Below, piece by piece: positions 23,995 to 32,968 of a stretch of 64,000 nucleotides of DNA. The notes below the pieces were generated by a model. The model saw nothing but the letters and a program-made list of their open reading frames with translations. It did no database searches and was not told the DNA's origin. Both the position numbers and the translations under genes were made by a program. Each line of letters begins with the position of its first letter. Positions within the stretch are counted from its first letter, which is position 1. The stretch is from Thalassolituus sp034111725 (GTDB lineage Bacteria > Pseudomonadota > Gammaproteobacteria > Pseudomonadales > Oceanobacteraceae), in NCBI RefSeq assembly GCF_034111725.1, contig NZ_JAWUWR010000043.1, positions 1 through 64,000 of the forward strand, read 5' to 3'.

Positions 23995-24540
23995 TCAGCG
24001 AATGCGCTTGCCATCAAGTGTACGGATCTCCGATGGCTTATCTCTGCCACCTAAAGCGCCCTGTAAAATGTAATCGGGCTGCTGAGCGAAGTATTGGCGT
24101 ACTCGTAAAGCGGTTCGCGCGGGTTCTTTGCCCGCAGGATTGGCGGATGTTGATACCAAGGGGCCGATTGTAGCGCACAACGTTTTGACTAATGGATGAT
24201 CAGTGACACGAATGGCAAGACTTTCGTGATGCCCACGTAACCAAATAGGGACACTGTCGACACACGGCAATACCCAGGTCGTTGGCCCTGGCCAAGTCGC
24301 TTGTACTTGAGCAAGGTCTGCTGGTGATAGCGGTTTAATCCAATCGTCAAATTGATCCAATGAAGAACCTACGAGCACTAAACCTTTATGCTCTGGGCGT
24401 GATTTCATCATTAAAATTTTGCGTACGGCCTTAGCATTGCGCGGATCGCAACCTAAACCCCATACCGCTTCAGTGGGATACGCTAAAACGCCGCCTAAAC
24501 GCACGCAGCGTATGGCTTGTTGAATGTGCCAACTGTTCAA
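23995..24540 (-). CDS. tsaC: Threonylcarbamoyl-AMP synthase TsaC
   Basis: The 181-aa protein has the YrdC/TsaC fold blocks: GGVLAYPTEAVWGLGCDP, KILMMKSRPEHKGLVLVGSS, PGPTTWVLPC and STSANPAGKEPA. TsaC makes threonylcarbamoyl-AMP for the universal t6A tRNA modification. It is the short type (no Sua5 C-terminal domain). The only in-frame start that fits the family N-terminus is TTG at 24540 (NSWHIQQAI), a rare start codon. It lies between dprA and hemF, the usual position in this group. Confidence 0.9.
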   Translation of the reverse strand: MNSWHIQQAIRCVRLGGVLAYPTEAVWGLGCDPRNAKAVRKILMMKSRPEHKGLVLVGSSLDQFDDWIKPLSPADLAQVQATWPGPTTWVLPCVDSVPIWLRGHHESLAIRVTDHPLVKTLCATIGPLVSTSANPAGKEPARTALRVRQYFAQQPDYILQGALGGRDKPSEIRTLDGKRIR

Positions 24541-24645
24541 GGAAGTTACTCAAAATACTTAGGGAATTGATCAGGAGCAGAACCGTACAACAAGGACCGA
24601 ATTTCAACAAGAGCTGCGGTGTAAGTGGCAGGTGAAGTTGTTTCT

Positions 24646-25914
24646 TTATTTGATTCTGGCGTAGCCGCCGGGCTGTTGTTGTAACCAACCGTCGAGTTCT
24701 AGTTGTAATAATTCTGGCAGTAAGCGTGCCATCTGCAGATTCGAGCGTATGGCAATAAGATCAATGCTAGTAGTGGTGTAATCAATGCAGGTCACTAATT
24801 CGGGTGCTTCTACTGAGCTTTGGCTTTTACTCGTAACATGGACCGACTCTACGGCGCGAGGCGCTTTGGGTTTTGTTTTGGGCGCTGGCGATTTTACTCT
24901 CAAGGCCTCGCGTAAGGTGATGGTTTCGGTTTCGACAAATTCAGTATTGGCTTTGTCGTTTTCAAATAAGGGGGATTCTAGATCAAGATTTTGTTGCTCA
25001 GCGTCTGTTTGTGGCGCGGGGATATCCAGCCCAAGTTCACCCAGCACATCATTTGCGTTCTCAATTAGGGCGGCTCCTTCACGAATAAGCTGGTGTGGGC
25101 CGCGACTCAAAGGATTGCTGACCACGCCAGGCAAGGCAAATACTTCACGTCCTTGCTCTGCGGCTAAGCGTGCGGTGATCATGGTGCCGCTTTTGATATC
25201 GGCTTCGACCACGATGGTCGCCAATGTCATACCACTGATGATGCGATTGCGTGATGGAAAGTGACGAGGTTGAGGCGTGACGCCAGGAGCAAACTCCGAC
25301 AACAGCATGCCCTGATCACAGATACGATGCGCTAAACCAAGATGACGTGCCGGATAAATTTGATCAGGCCCGCTGCCCATAACGGCAATAGTACTGCCCC
25401 GTCTTACGGCCCCTTCATGAGCTTCGCCATCAATTCCAAGAGCAAGGCCACTGACAACCGTAATGCCGGATGCTGCCAGTTCTGCTGCACACTCTCGTGC
25501 CCACTGACGTCCATAAGGTGTGGGATGACGACTGCCCACCATCGCAATCATGGGGCGTTGCAAAGCTCGAATATCGCCGCTGTAATACAAAAAAGTGGGC
25601 GCATCGCGTAGGTTGGCTAATGCCTCAGGGTAGTTTTTGGTACCCACCATGAGTACACCGCTACCGCTCTGGCGGCGCCAATTTAATAGAGTATCTAGGC
25701 CGTTGCTTAGGTCTTTATCGAATTGCCAGCGTTCAATCGCAGCATCACTCAATCCTAATGAGCGCAACTGTTGCCGGTCGCAGCGCAATAGGGCGCGTGG
25801 ACTACCGAGTTGATCTAGGAGTTCATTGGTGGTGACGGTGCCAAAACCGGGCAGTTGTCGTAGTCGCCACCACGCTGAGATGAGTTCATCCGTGAGTAGC
25901 TCATCCATGAGCAT
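24646..25914 (-). CDS. dprA: DNA-processing protein DprA
   Basis: The 422-aa protein contains the Rossmann-like DprA core (AMVGSRHPTPYGRQWA, VSGLALGIDGEAHEGA, GSGPDQIYPARH, SEFAPGVTPQPRHFPSRNRI, VVEADIKSGTMITARLA) plus N-terminal helix-hairpin-helix and C-terminal winged-helix regions. DprA loads RecA on incoming single-stranded DNA during natural transformation. The start is ATG 25914 with GGAGAAC upstream, not TTG 25926. The linker between the core and the C-terminal domain (residues ~300-365) is rich in charged residues and poorly conserved. Confidence 0.94.
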   Translation of the reverse strand: MLMDELLTDELISAWWRLRQLPGFGTVTTNELLDQLGSPRALLRCDRQQLRSLGLSDAAIERWQFDKDLSNGLDTLLNWRRQSGSGVLMVGTKNYPEALANLRDAPTFLYYSGDIRALQRPMIAMVGSRHPTPYGRQWARECAAELAASGITVVSGLALGIDGEAHEGAVRRGSTIAVMGSGPDQIYPARHLGLAHRICDQGMLLSEFAPGVTPQPRHFPSRNRIISGMTLATIVVEADIKSGTMITARLAAEQGREVFALPGVVSNPLSRGPHQLIREGAALIENANDVLGELGLDIPAPQTDAEQQNLDLESPLFENDKANTEFVETETITLREALRVKSPAPKTKPKAPRAVESVHVTSKSQSSVEAPELVTCIDYTTTSIDLIAIRSNLQMARLLPELLQLELDGWLQQQPGGYARIK

Positions 25915-25938
25915 GATGTTCTCCAAATTTCATATTTT

Positions 25939-26997
25939 TTACTGTTTTGGTGAATTGAACATGTCACCCACACGTAGAGGACGAACCGCACGCATGATTA
26001 ACGCGTATGACATTTTGTCGAACACGCGGAATACCATCATGCTGCCAGCTTCTTCGCGTGGCAGACGTACTTTTTCTTTTGCTTCGCGGTCATAAACCAT
26101 AACGCCTGCTTTTTCGATCAGCAGAACCGAACCTTGCTCTAATCCATCACGTTTACCACGGTTTAAAACAACCACATCGTATTGGCCAACCTGCGACACA
26201 CCGCCAGAAACGGCTAGGATGGTACCAATTACTTCTTGTGCTGGAGCTTTAGGAATGAAGCTAGAAGCGAGTGAGCGATCTTCAGTTTCTAACAAACGGT
26301 CACCAACGGCGACTTGTTGATTGGTTTTTTCTAGCATCAACGTCATAATATCGCCGTCTGTTTTGGTGACACGACCCAGACCAACGTCGGTCGCTTCCAG
26401 ACCTAAAATTTCGTCGGTTTCCGGATCTTTATACACTTGGCCTTTACGGAATATACTGTATGCAGAAGCGACTTGATCGACTTTTCCGCGTGCATAAATA
26501 GCAGAACCAGCGCCCATCAATAAGTGCTCATCTACGCCAGATATAACGTGAGGAGCCGCCGTTAATTCTGCTGGATCAACTACGCGGTGGTTGCGCAGAA
26601 AGCCGCGAATTGCATCCATTGGAATGGCTGGGATTGCAGACTCTATGGGCTCTACACGGGCGGTCGCCATGAGTTTGACGTCGCCAGGAGATAGCTTCAC
26701 TGTGCGGCTAGTATCACCACGTTGGGTTACACCAACACGTTGCTGACCGCCCACCGTAATGAGACCGATTTCATCGCCCGGATAAATAAGGTGAGGGTTC
26801 TCGATTTGCGGGTTGAGATACCAAATCTCGGGCCACTGCCAAGCTTCATCGGTAAAACGTTCGGATATGTCCCAAAGGGTGTCGCCCTTCTGAACTGTGT
26901 AGCGCTGAGGAGCGTCCGTTTTCAGGTCTAACGCTATGGCTGTGGTCGAAAGACACATCAAACCAGCAATTAGAAGGCGTTTGATGGTTTTGCTCAT
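25939..26997 (-). CDS. LysM-domain periplasmic protein
   Basis: The 352-aa protein has a signal peptide (residues 1-22) followed by one LysM motif (YTVQKGDTLWDISERFTDEA through NPHLIYPGDEI) that binds peptidoglycan. The rest (residues ~95-350) is a conserved region with repeated beta segments and no known catalytic motif. This gene lies between dprA and def in many gammaproteobacteria. It stands 24 bp from dprA on the same strand and is divergent from def. A cell-envelope role is likely but not established. Confidence 0.88.
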   Translation of the reverse strand: MSKTIKRLLIAGLMCLSTTAIALDLKTDAPQRYTVQKGDTLWDISERFTDEAWQWPEIWYLNPQIENPHLIYPGDEIGLITVGGQQRVGVTQRGDTSRTVKLSPGDVKLMATARVEPIESAIPAIPMDAIRGFLRNHRVVDPAELTAAPHVISGVDEHLLMGAGSAIYARGKVDQVASAYSIFRKGQVYKDPETDEILGLEATDVGLGRVTKTDGDIMTLMLEKTNQQVAVGDRLLETEDRSLASSFIPKAPAQEVIGTILAVSGGVSQVGQYDVVVLNRGKRDGLEQGSVLLIEKAGVMVYDREAKEKVRLPREEAGSMMVFRVFDKMSYALIMRAVRPLRVGDMFNSPKQ

Positions 26998-27113
26998 CCT
27001 GTATTCCCTTTATTATTGGCGTATCGGGTGATTTATATGTTCTGAGTATCGCTGCATGGCAGCAATCTTAGCAAGTCACAACCACTTTGTTCTATAAGCA
27101 CAGCATATCTCTT

Positions 27114-27635
27114 ATGGCCATACTTGAAATACTTGAATATCCAGACCAGCGTTTGCGTACCGTTGCCAAGCCGGTAACTGAATTTGACAACCGCATTCAT
27201 CGCATTGTCGATGATATGTTCGAAACCATGTACGATGCGCCGGGCATTGGTCTCGCCGCATCTCAGGTTGATATCCACGAACGTATCATTACCATTGACG
27301 TGTCGGAAGAGAAAACCGAGCCGTTAGTCTTTATTAACCCTGAAATAACTGTTTTAGAGGGTGAAATGGAGACGATGCAGGAAGGTTGTCTCTCGGTGCC
27401 AGGCTTTTACGAAGACGTGACGCGTGTCGAGCACTGTTTAGTAAAAGCATTTGATCGCAATGGGGATGCCTTCGAAATGGAATGCCGCGGTCTGCTGGCA
27501 GTATGCATTCAACACGAAATTGACCATCTCGAAGGGAAGTTGATGGTCGATTATATTTCGCCACTTAAGCGTAATCGCATCAAAGATAAGCTCGAAAAGA
27601 AACACAAACTCGACGCCCGCCAGGGAAAACGCTAA
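27114..27635 (+). CDS. def: Peptide deformylase
   Basis: The 173-aa protein carries the three deformylase motifs GIGLAASQ, EGCLS (Cys92) and HEIDH (His134, Glu135, His138), which bind the catalytic metal. It removes the formyl group from new proteins. ATG 27114 (MAILEILEYPDQ) is chosen; the frame upstream to 27087 is not conserved in sequence type. It is followed by fmt 3 bp later, the standard def-fmt-rsmB operon. Confidence 0.97.
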   Translation: MAILEILEYPDQRLRTVAKPVTEFDNRIHRIVDDMFETMYDAPGIGLAASQVDIHERIITIDVSEEKTEPLVFINPEITVLEGEMETMQEGCLSVPGFYEDVTRVEHCLVKAFDRNGDAFEMECRGLLAVCIQHEIDHLEGKLMVDYISPLKRNRIKDKLEKKHKLDARQGKR

Positions 27636-27638
27636 ACC

Positions 27639-28589
27639 ATGCCATTACGAATTGTTTTTGCCGGTACGCCGGATTTTGCCGCTGATCATTTACGCGCGCT
27701 CGTTGCTTCTGAGCACGAAGTTGTTGCTGTATATAGTCAGCCAGATCGTCCAGCAGGGCGTGGTAAAAAATTACAGCCAAGCCCGGTGAAGCAAGTCGCC
27801 CTTGAACATGACATCTCTGTTTATCAGCCGTTAAATTTCAAACAAGAAGCCGATATTGCTGATCTGCGAGCGCTTAATGCGGATGTGATGGTCGTGGTTG
27901 CCTATGGGTTGTTACTGCCTCAAGCGGTACTGGATGCGCCGAAATACGGCTGTTTGAATGTGCATGCCTCCTTGCTGCCACGCTGGCGTGGTGCCGCGCC
28001 TATTCAGCGCTGCATAGAAGCGGGTGATAAAGTTACCGGCATTACCATAATGCAAATGAATGCGGGCCTAGATACCGGCGATATGTTGGCGAAAATCACG
28101 ACCGGAATTTTTGCCACGGATACCGGTGGTAGTTTGCACGATAGATTGGCGCAGCTGGGGCCTAAGTCAATGCTGGCGGTATTGGCGGATGTTGAAGCCG
28201 GCACATTAAAGCCTGAAGTACAGAATAATGGACTTGCTTGTTATGCCCACAAGTTGAGTAAACAAGAAGCCTTGATTGATTGGTCGCAATCGGCCGAAAC
28301 ACTCGCATTGCGCATTCGTGCGTTTAATCCTTTCCCTATGGCCTATACCCTGCTTGGCGACGAGCGTATTCGGGTGTTAGCTGCTGAAGCACGAGACACT
28401 ATGACAACTCTACAACCCGGAACCATTGCCAGCGTTGCTAACGAAGGCATTGATGTTGCCTGTGGTGAAGGGACTTTGCGCTTAACGCAAGTGCAGTTGG
28501 CGGGCAAAAAAGCCATGTCGGTAGCCGATGTAATTAACGGCCAACCTAAGTTATTTCAGCCTTTGTATGTATTGGCTGCTGACCTGTGA
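27639..28589 (+). CDS. fmt: Methionyl-tRNA formyltransferase
   Basis: The 316-aa protein has the formyltransferase core (VFAGTPDFAADHL, LNVHASLLPRWRGAAPIQRC with the catalytic His/Asn region, TGITIMQMNAGLDTGDML) and the C-terminal tRNA-binding domain (LRIRAFNPFPMAY). It formylates initiator Met-tRNA with 10-formyl-tetrahydrofolate. It follows def by 3 bp and overlaps rsmB by 4 bp. Confidence 0.97.
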   Translation: MPLRIVFAGTPDFAADHLRALVASEHEVVAVYSQPDRPAGRGKKLQPSPVKQVALEHDISVYQPLNFKQEADIADLRALNADVMVVVAYGLLLPQAVLDAPKYGCLNVHASLLPRWRGAAPIQRCIEAGDKVTGITIMQMNAGLDTGDMLAKITTGIFATDTGGSLHDRLAQLGPKSMLAVLADVEAGTLKPEVQNNGLACYAHKLSKQEALIDWSQSAETLALRIRAFNPFPMAYTLLGDERIRVLAAEARDTMTTLQPGTIASVANEGIDVACGEGTLRLTQVQLAGKKAMSVADVINGQPKLFQPLYVLAADL

Positions 28590-29929
28590 GCGGCGATCAC
28601 TCGCCTTGGTCGAAGGCTGAAAGTAAGTCGACAACCGTATTGAGCGCTCGTCTTGCTGCTATTCATGCGGTATTGGGGGTAATGCAAGGGCAGTCGTTGA
28701 ATCAGCTATTGCCTCCATTAGAAGCGCGAGTGGACGGTGCTGATCGTGGTTTTTTACGCGACTTAGCGTTGGGCAGCTGCCGTCATTACTTCCGCCTCAA
28801 TGCCATTACCAAAATGCTGCTCAAACGTCCGTTTGGTGAAGAAGACCAAGATCTGCACGCCCTGATGATTGTTGGCTTGTATCAGCTCGAAATTCAAAAG
28901 AAGGCGCCTCACGCCGCCGTGCATGCCACGGTTGAAACCTGCGAAGAGTTGGGTAAAGGCTACGCCAAATCGGTTGTGAATGCCTGCTTGCGCCGCTATG
29001 CGCGCGAGTATGAAGAACTGCGTCCTCCGTTAGATGACAATCCAGTCACCGCGACTAGCCATCCAAAGTGGCTGGTGAAAATGCTGACTAAGGCTTGGCC
29101 CGAGCAATGGCAAAACATTCTGACCGAAAACAACGAGCGTCCACCGCTGTGTTTGCGGGTTAATCGTCGTCATGGCAGCCGTGATCAGTATTTGCAGCGC
29201 TTGCACGACGTCGGTATTGAAGCGAGCGCAGCCCCGTATTCTGCCGACGGAATTTATTTAGTCGAGAGCTGTGACGTAACCGCCTTGCCCGGCTTCGCTG
29301 AAGGTGATTTCAGTGTGCAAGACGAAGCCGCTCAGCTAGCAGCGTCGATATTAGCTCCGCAAGATGGTGAGCACATTCTTGATGCCTGTGCTGCTCCAGG
29401 TGGTAAGACTTGCCATATTCTGGAATACGCCAATGCGGACGTGACGGCGGTTGACTTAGAAGAGAAGCGTTTGCCGCGCGTGCACGAAAATTTAGCGCGC
29501 TTACAACTCAGTGCCAATGTCGTCTGCGGTGATATGTGTGCGATAGAGTCTTGGTGGGATGGCCAGCAATACGATGCCATTCTTTTAGATGTGCCTTGTT
29601 CGGCCACCGGTGTGATTCGTCGTCACCCTGATATTAAACTTTTGCGTCGCCGTGAAGATATTGAGCAATTGGCATTGGTGCAGCAGTCGGTACTAGCCAG
29701 CGCGTGGGCAATGCTCAAGCCCGGAGGTCGCTTGTTGTATGCCACTTGCTCGGTGATGCCAGAAGAGAACAGCCAGCAAATTCGTCGATTTGTTGATGCG
29801 AATGCCGATGTAACACTAACAACGCTGGACAAAGACTGGGGAACGGCCTGTAATGCCGGGCGTCAGCTGTTTCCGCAGCGTTTAGGGCATGACGGTTTTT
29901 ACTACGCCCTCTTGAATAAGCATAAGTGA
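28586..29929 (+). CDS. rsmB: 16S rRNA (cytosine(967)-C5)-methyltransferase RsmB
   Basis: The 447-aa protein has an N-terminal NusB-like domain (residues ~20-150) and a C-terminal SAM methyltransferase of the NOL1/NOP2/Sun family with DACAAPGGKT, DVPCSATGVIRRHPD (catalytic Cys) and LLYATCSVMPEEN. It methylates C967 of 16S rRNA. The start is GTG overlapping the fmt stop as GTGA, so translation is coupled. Confidence 0.96.
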   Translation: MSGDHSPWSKAESKSTTVLSARLAAIHAVLGVMQGQSLNQLLPPLEARVDGADRGFLRDLALGSCRHYFRLNAITKMLLKRPFGEEDQDLHALMIVGLYQLEIQKKAPHAAVHATVETCEELGKGYAKSVVNACLRRYAREYEELRPPLDDNPVTATSHPKWLVKMLTKAWPEQWQNILTENNERPPLCLRVNRRHGSRDQYLQRLHDVGIEASAAPYSADGIYLVESCDVTALPGFAEGDFSVQDEAAQLAASILAPQDGEHILDACAAPGGKTCHILEYANADVTAVDLEEKRLPRVHENLARLQLSANVVCGDMCAIESWWDGQQYDAILLDVPCSATGVIRRHPDIKLLRRREDIEQLALVQQSVLASAWAMLKPGGRLLYATCSVMPEENSQQIRRFVDANADVTLTTLDKDWGTACNAGRQLFPQRLGHDGFYYALLNKHK

Positions 29930-29977
29930 TTGTTTCTTGATAATTCATAAATCGGGCCGCAAAGGCTTGGGAATCGT

Positions 29978-31351
29978 ATGAAAATCATTATTTTGGGAGC
30001 CGGCCAAGTGGGTGGCACATTGGCTGAGAACTTAGCCAATGAACAAAACGACATTACCGTGATCGACACCGATCAAGTGCGGTTGCGTGAGTTAGCGGAT
30101 CGTATTGATATTAAAACCGTATACGGCCATGGCTCCTATCCGCAGGTGATGCGCGATGCTGGGGCGGATGACGCCGATATGTTGGTTGCGGTGACCAACT
30201 CTGACGAAACTAATATGGTAGCTTGTCAGATTGCCTACACTCTGTTTCGTACTCCGACCAAAATCAGTCGCATTCGCTCAAACGCTTATCTTAAACAACC
30301 TGAGTTGTTTAAGAACGATGCCTTCCCAATCGACGTTTTAATTTCGCCAGAGCAAGTTGTTACTAACTACATCAGTCGCTTATTGCAGTACCCAGGTGCA
30401 TTGCAGGTACTCGACTTCGCTGATGAGCGCGTACAGTTAGTGGCGGTCAAAGCTTACTACGGCGGCCCATTGGTGGGGCAGGCGATTCACACGTTAAAAG
30501 ATCACCTACCCAATATCGACGCACGAGTGGCTGCAGTATTTCGCCGCAATAAAGCCATCGAACCTACGGGTGATACTGTGATCGAGGCCGATGACGAAGT
30601 CTTCTTCGTTGCCGCGCGGGCACACATCAAAAAGGTAATGAACGAGCTTCGCCGTGCGGAAGATTCGTACAAGCGAGTCATGATCGCTGGTGGCGGTAAC
30701 ATTGGTTATCGTCTCGCCAAGACCCTTGAAAAAGATTACAAAATGAAGTTGATTGAGCACGGTGAAGAGCGTGCCCATTATCTGAGCGAAAATCTGACTA
30801 GCACGGTTGTATTATTGGGTAGTGCCACGGATAAAGCCTTGCTAGAAGAAGAGAATATTGAAAATACCGACGTGTTTTGCGCGCTTACCAACGACGATGA
30901 AGTAAATATTATGTCGTCCTTGCTGGCTAAACGTTTGGGTGCTCGCAAGGTTATGACCCTGATTAATAAAGCGGCTTATGTTGATTTAGTGCAGGGTGGG
31001 ATGATCGACGTTGCTATTTCACCGCAGCAAGCAACGATTGGTAGTTTGCTTACTCACGTGCGCCGTGGCGATGTGGTCAATGTTCACTCTTTGCGTCGCG
31101 GTGCTGCTGAAGCCATCGAGGCTATTGCTCATGGTGATAGCCACTCATCAAAAGTAGTAGGTCGCCGCATTAAAGATATTAGCTTGCCACCGGGTACCAC
31201 CATTGGTGCGATTGTGCGTGGTGAAGAAGTTATTATGGCGACGTCGGATGTGGTTGTGGAATCAAACGACCATGTGATCTTGTTCGTAATGAACAAACGT
31301 CACATCTCGGATGTTGAGCGCTTGTTCCAAGTCGGTCTGGGCTTTTTCTAG
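29978..31351 (+). CDS. trkA: Trk system potassium uptake regulatory protein TrkA
   Basis: The 457-aa protein has two halves, each with an RCK N-domain binding NAD(H) (IILGAGQVGGTLAENL and IAGGGNIGYRLAKTLE) and a C-domain. TrkA is the cytoplasmic gating ring of the TrkH potassium channel. It lies 48 bp after rsmB and 11 bp before trkH. Confidence 0.96.
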   Translation: MKIIILGAGQVGGTLAENLANEQNDITVIDTDQVRLRELADRIDIKTVYGHGSYPQVMRDAGADDADMLVAVTNSDETNMVACQIAYTLFRTPTKISRIRSNAYLKQPELFKNDAFPIDVLISPEQVVTNYISRLLQYPGALQVLDFADERVQLVAVKAYYGGPLVGQAIHTLKDHLPNIDARVAAVFRRNKAIEPTGDTVIEADDEVFFVAARAHIKKVMNELRRAEDSYKRVMIAGGGNIGYRLAKTLEKDYKMKLIEHGEERAHYLSENLTSTVVLLGSATDKALLEEENIENTDVFCALTNDDEVNIMSSLLAKRLGARKVMTLINKAAYVDLVQGGMIDVAISPQQATIGSLLTHVRRGDVVNVHSLRRGAAEAIEAIAHGDSHSSKVVGRRIKDISLPPGTTIGAIVRGEEVIMATSDVVVESNDHVILFVMNKRHISDVERLFQVGLGFF

Positions 31352-31362
31352 GATACGATGGC

Positions 31363-32811
31363 ATGCACCTTACCGTTATAGCGCGCGTTCTTGGTATTTT
31401 CTTGATGTTGTTCAGTTTGACCATGTTGCCGCCAATTTTGGTGTCGATGTGGTACAACGACGGTGCGACTCAAGCGTTCTCTATGGCAATGGGGTTGATT
31501 TTTGGTATCGGTTTCCTATCTTGGATGCCGGTGCGTTTTGTACGCCAAGAATTGCGCACCCGCGATGGCTTTTTAATTGCTGCGCTGTTCTGGTTTACCT
31601 TAGGCCTAGCGGGTACTTTGCCATTTATATTGGCTGAAGATCCCGGATTAAGCTTTGCCGACGCGTTTTTTGAGTCTCTTTCAGGTTGGACCACGACCGG
31701 TGCGACTGTGATGACCGGGCTTGAATACCTGCCAAAATCGATTCTTTGGTATCGCCAGCAGTTGCAATGGCTGGGTGGTATGGGGATTATCGTATTGGCC
31801 GTTGCCATTCTGCCGATGTTGGGCATTGGTGGTATGCAGTTATTTCGTGCCGAAATGCCAGGGCCATTGAAAGATTCCAAGCTGACTCCGCGCATTACTG
31901 AAACCGCAAAAGCCTTGTGGTATATCTATCTGTCGTTAACCATCGCATGTGCGCTAGCCTATTGGCTTGCCGGCATGAATACCTTTGATGCCATTGCCCA
32001 TAGCTTTTCAACCGTGGGGATCGGTGGTTTCTCGACCTACGATGCGTCGATGGGGCATTTCGATAGTCCTCTAATCGAAATGATCGCGGTATTTTTTATG
32101 CTGGTGGCGGCACTGAATTTTTCACTGCATTTTTATGCGTGGCGCAATCGCTCGATTACACATTATTGGCGCGACTCAGAGGTTCGTTTTTTCACCTTCA
32201 TTATCGTCGGCGGGATCACCATTACTATTTCCGCACTCTGGATTACCGATACGTATGGCATTACCGAATCGATTCGCTATGGCATTTTTGAGATGGTATC
32301 GGTTGCTACAACCGCTGGATTTGGCACGGCGGATTTTTCTGGCTGGCCGGTATTTTTACCTGTGATGTTGTTTATGGCGGCCTTTATTGGCGGCTGTGCC
32401 GGTTCTACCGGTGGCGGTATGAAGGTCATTCGTGTGCTTTTGGTTTACAAACAAGGTGTGCGTGAAATTCGTCGTTTGATTCACCCGAATGCGATCATAC
32501 CGGTGAAGTTGGGTCGCATGCCGGTCAGTGATCGTATTTTGGAATCGGTTTGGGGCTTCTTTGCTCTCTATGTTGTTACCTTTATGGTGATGATGTTAGC
32601 GCTGATGGCGACGGGTTTGGATCAAGTCACGGCCTTCTCTGCGGTAGGTTCTTGCTTAAATAACTTAGGTCCAGGTTTGGGTGATGTGGCGATTCACTAC
32701 GGTGGTATTAGTGATACCGCTAAATGGTTGCTCGCATTAACCATGCTGTTAGGCCGTTTGGAAATTTTCACCTTGTTGGTGCTACTCAGCCCGACGTTTT
32801 GGCGCAGTTAA
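31363..32811 (+). CDS. trkH: Trk potassium uptake membrane subunit TrkH
   Basis: The 482-aa protein has about ten membrane helices and four selectivity-filter loops: SGWTTTGATV, SFSTVGIGGFST, VATTAGFGTADF and SAVGSCLNNLGPGLG, with the Gly of each filter present. The intramembrane loop CAGSTGGGMK also fits. It takes up potassium with TrkA encoded immediately upstream; together they serve osmotic adjustment in salty habitats. Confidence 0.96.
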   Translation: MHLTVIARVLGIFLMLFSLTMLPPILVSMWYNDGATQAFSMAMGLIFGIGFLSWMPVRFVRQELRTRDGFLIAALFWFTLGLAGTLPFILAEDPGLSFADAFFESLSGWTTTGATVMTGLEYLPKSILWYRQQLQWLGGMGIIVLAVAILPMLGIGGMQLFRAEMPGPLKDSKLTPRITETAKALWYIYLSLTIACALAYWLAGMNTFDAIAHSFSTVGIGGFSTYDASMGHFDSPLIEMIAVFFMLVAALNFSLHFYAWRNRSITHYWRDSEVRFFTFIIVGGITITISALWITDTYGITESIRYGIFEMVSVATTAGFGTADFSGWPVFLPVMLFMAAFIGGCAGSTGGGMKVIRVLLVYKQGVREIRRLIHPNAIIPVKLGRMPVSDRILESVWGFFALYVVTFMVMMLALMATGLDQVTAFSAVGSCLNNLGPGLGDVAIHYGGISDTAKWLLALTMLLGRLEIFTLLVLLSPTFWRS

Positions 32812-32844
32812 GCACAACTGCTTCGTCACGGTCAGGGTGATTGG

Positions 32845-32872
32845 TTGTCATGCCTACTCACCCCCGTATAAT
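32845..32872 (+). promoter_or_regulatory. Sigma-70 type promoter before the SulP gene
   Basis: TTGTCA (32845-32850) and a perfect TATAAT (32867-32872) are 16 bp apart, about 97 bp upstream of the SulP start. Confidence 0.65.
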
Positions 32873-32968
32873 GCCGCTTTATAACGAATCCTTGCCCACT
32901 GAGGGCGTAATCTTGTTGCCAGCGCACTGCATTGCGTTTGGTCGCTTGTCATTTAGGTTACAAACGTC

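Noticed and set aside
24470..24688. 72-aa frame between tsaC and dprA
   Set aside because: It overlaps both real genes and has no recognisable sequence or ribosome site; the 105-bp gap holds nothing else I can support.
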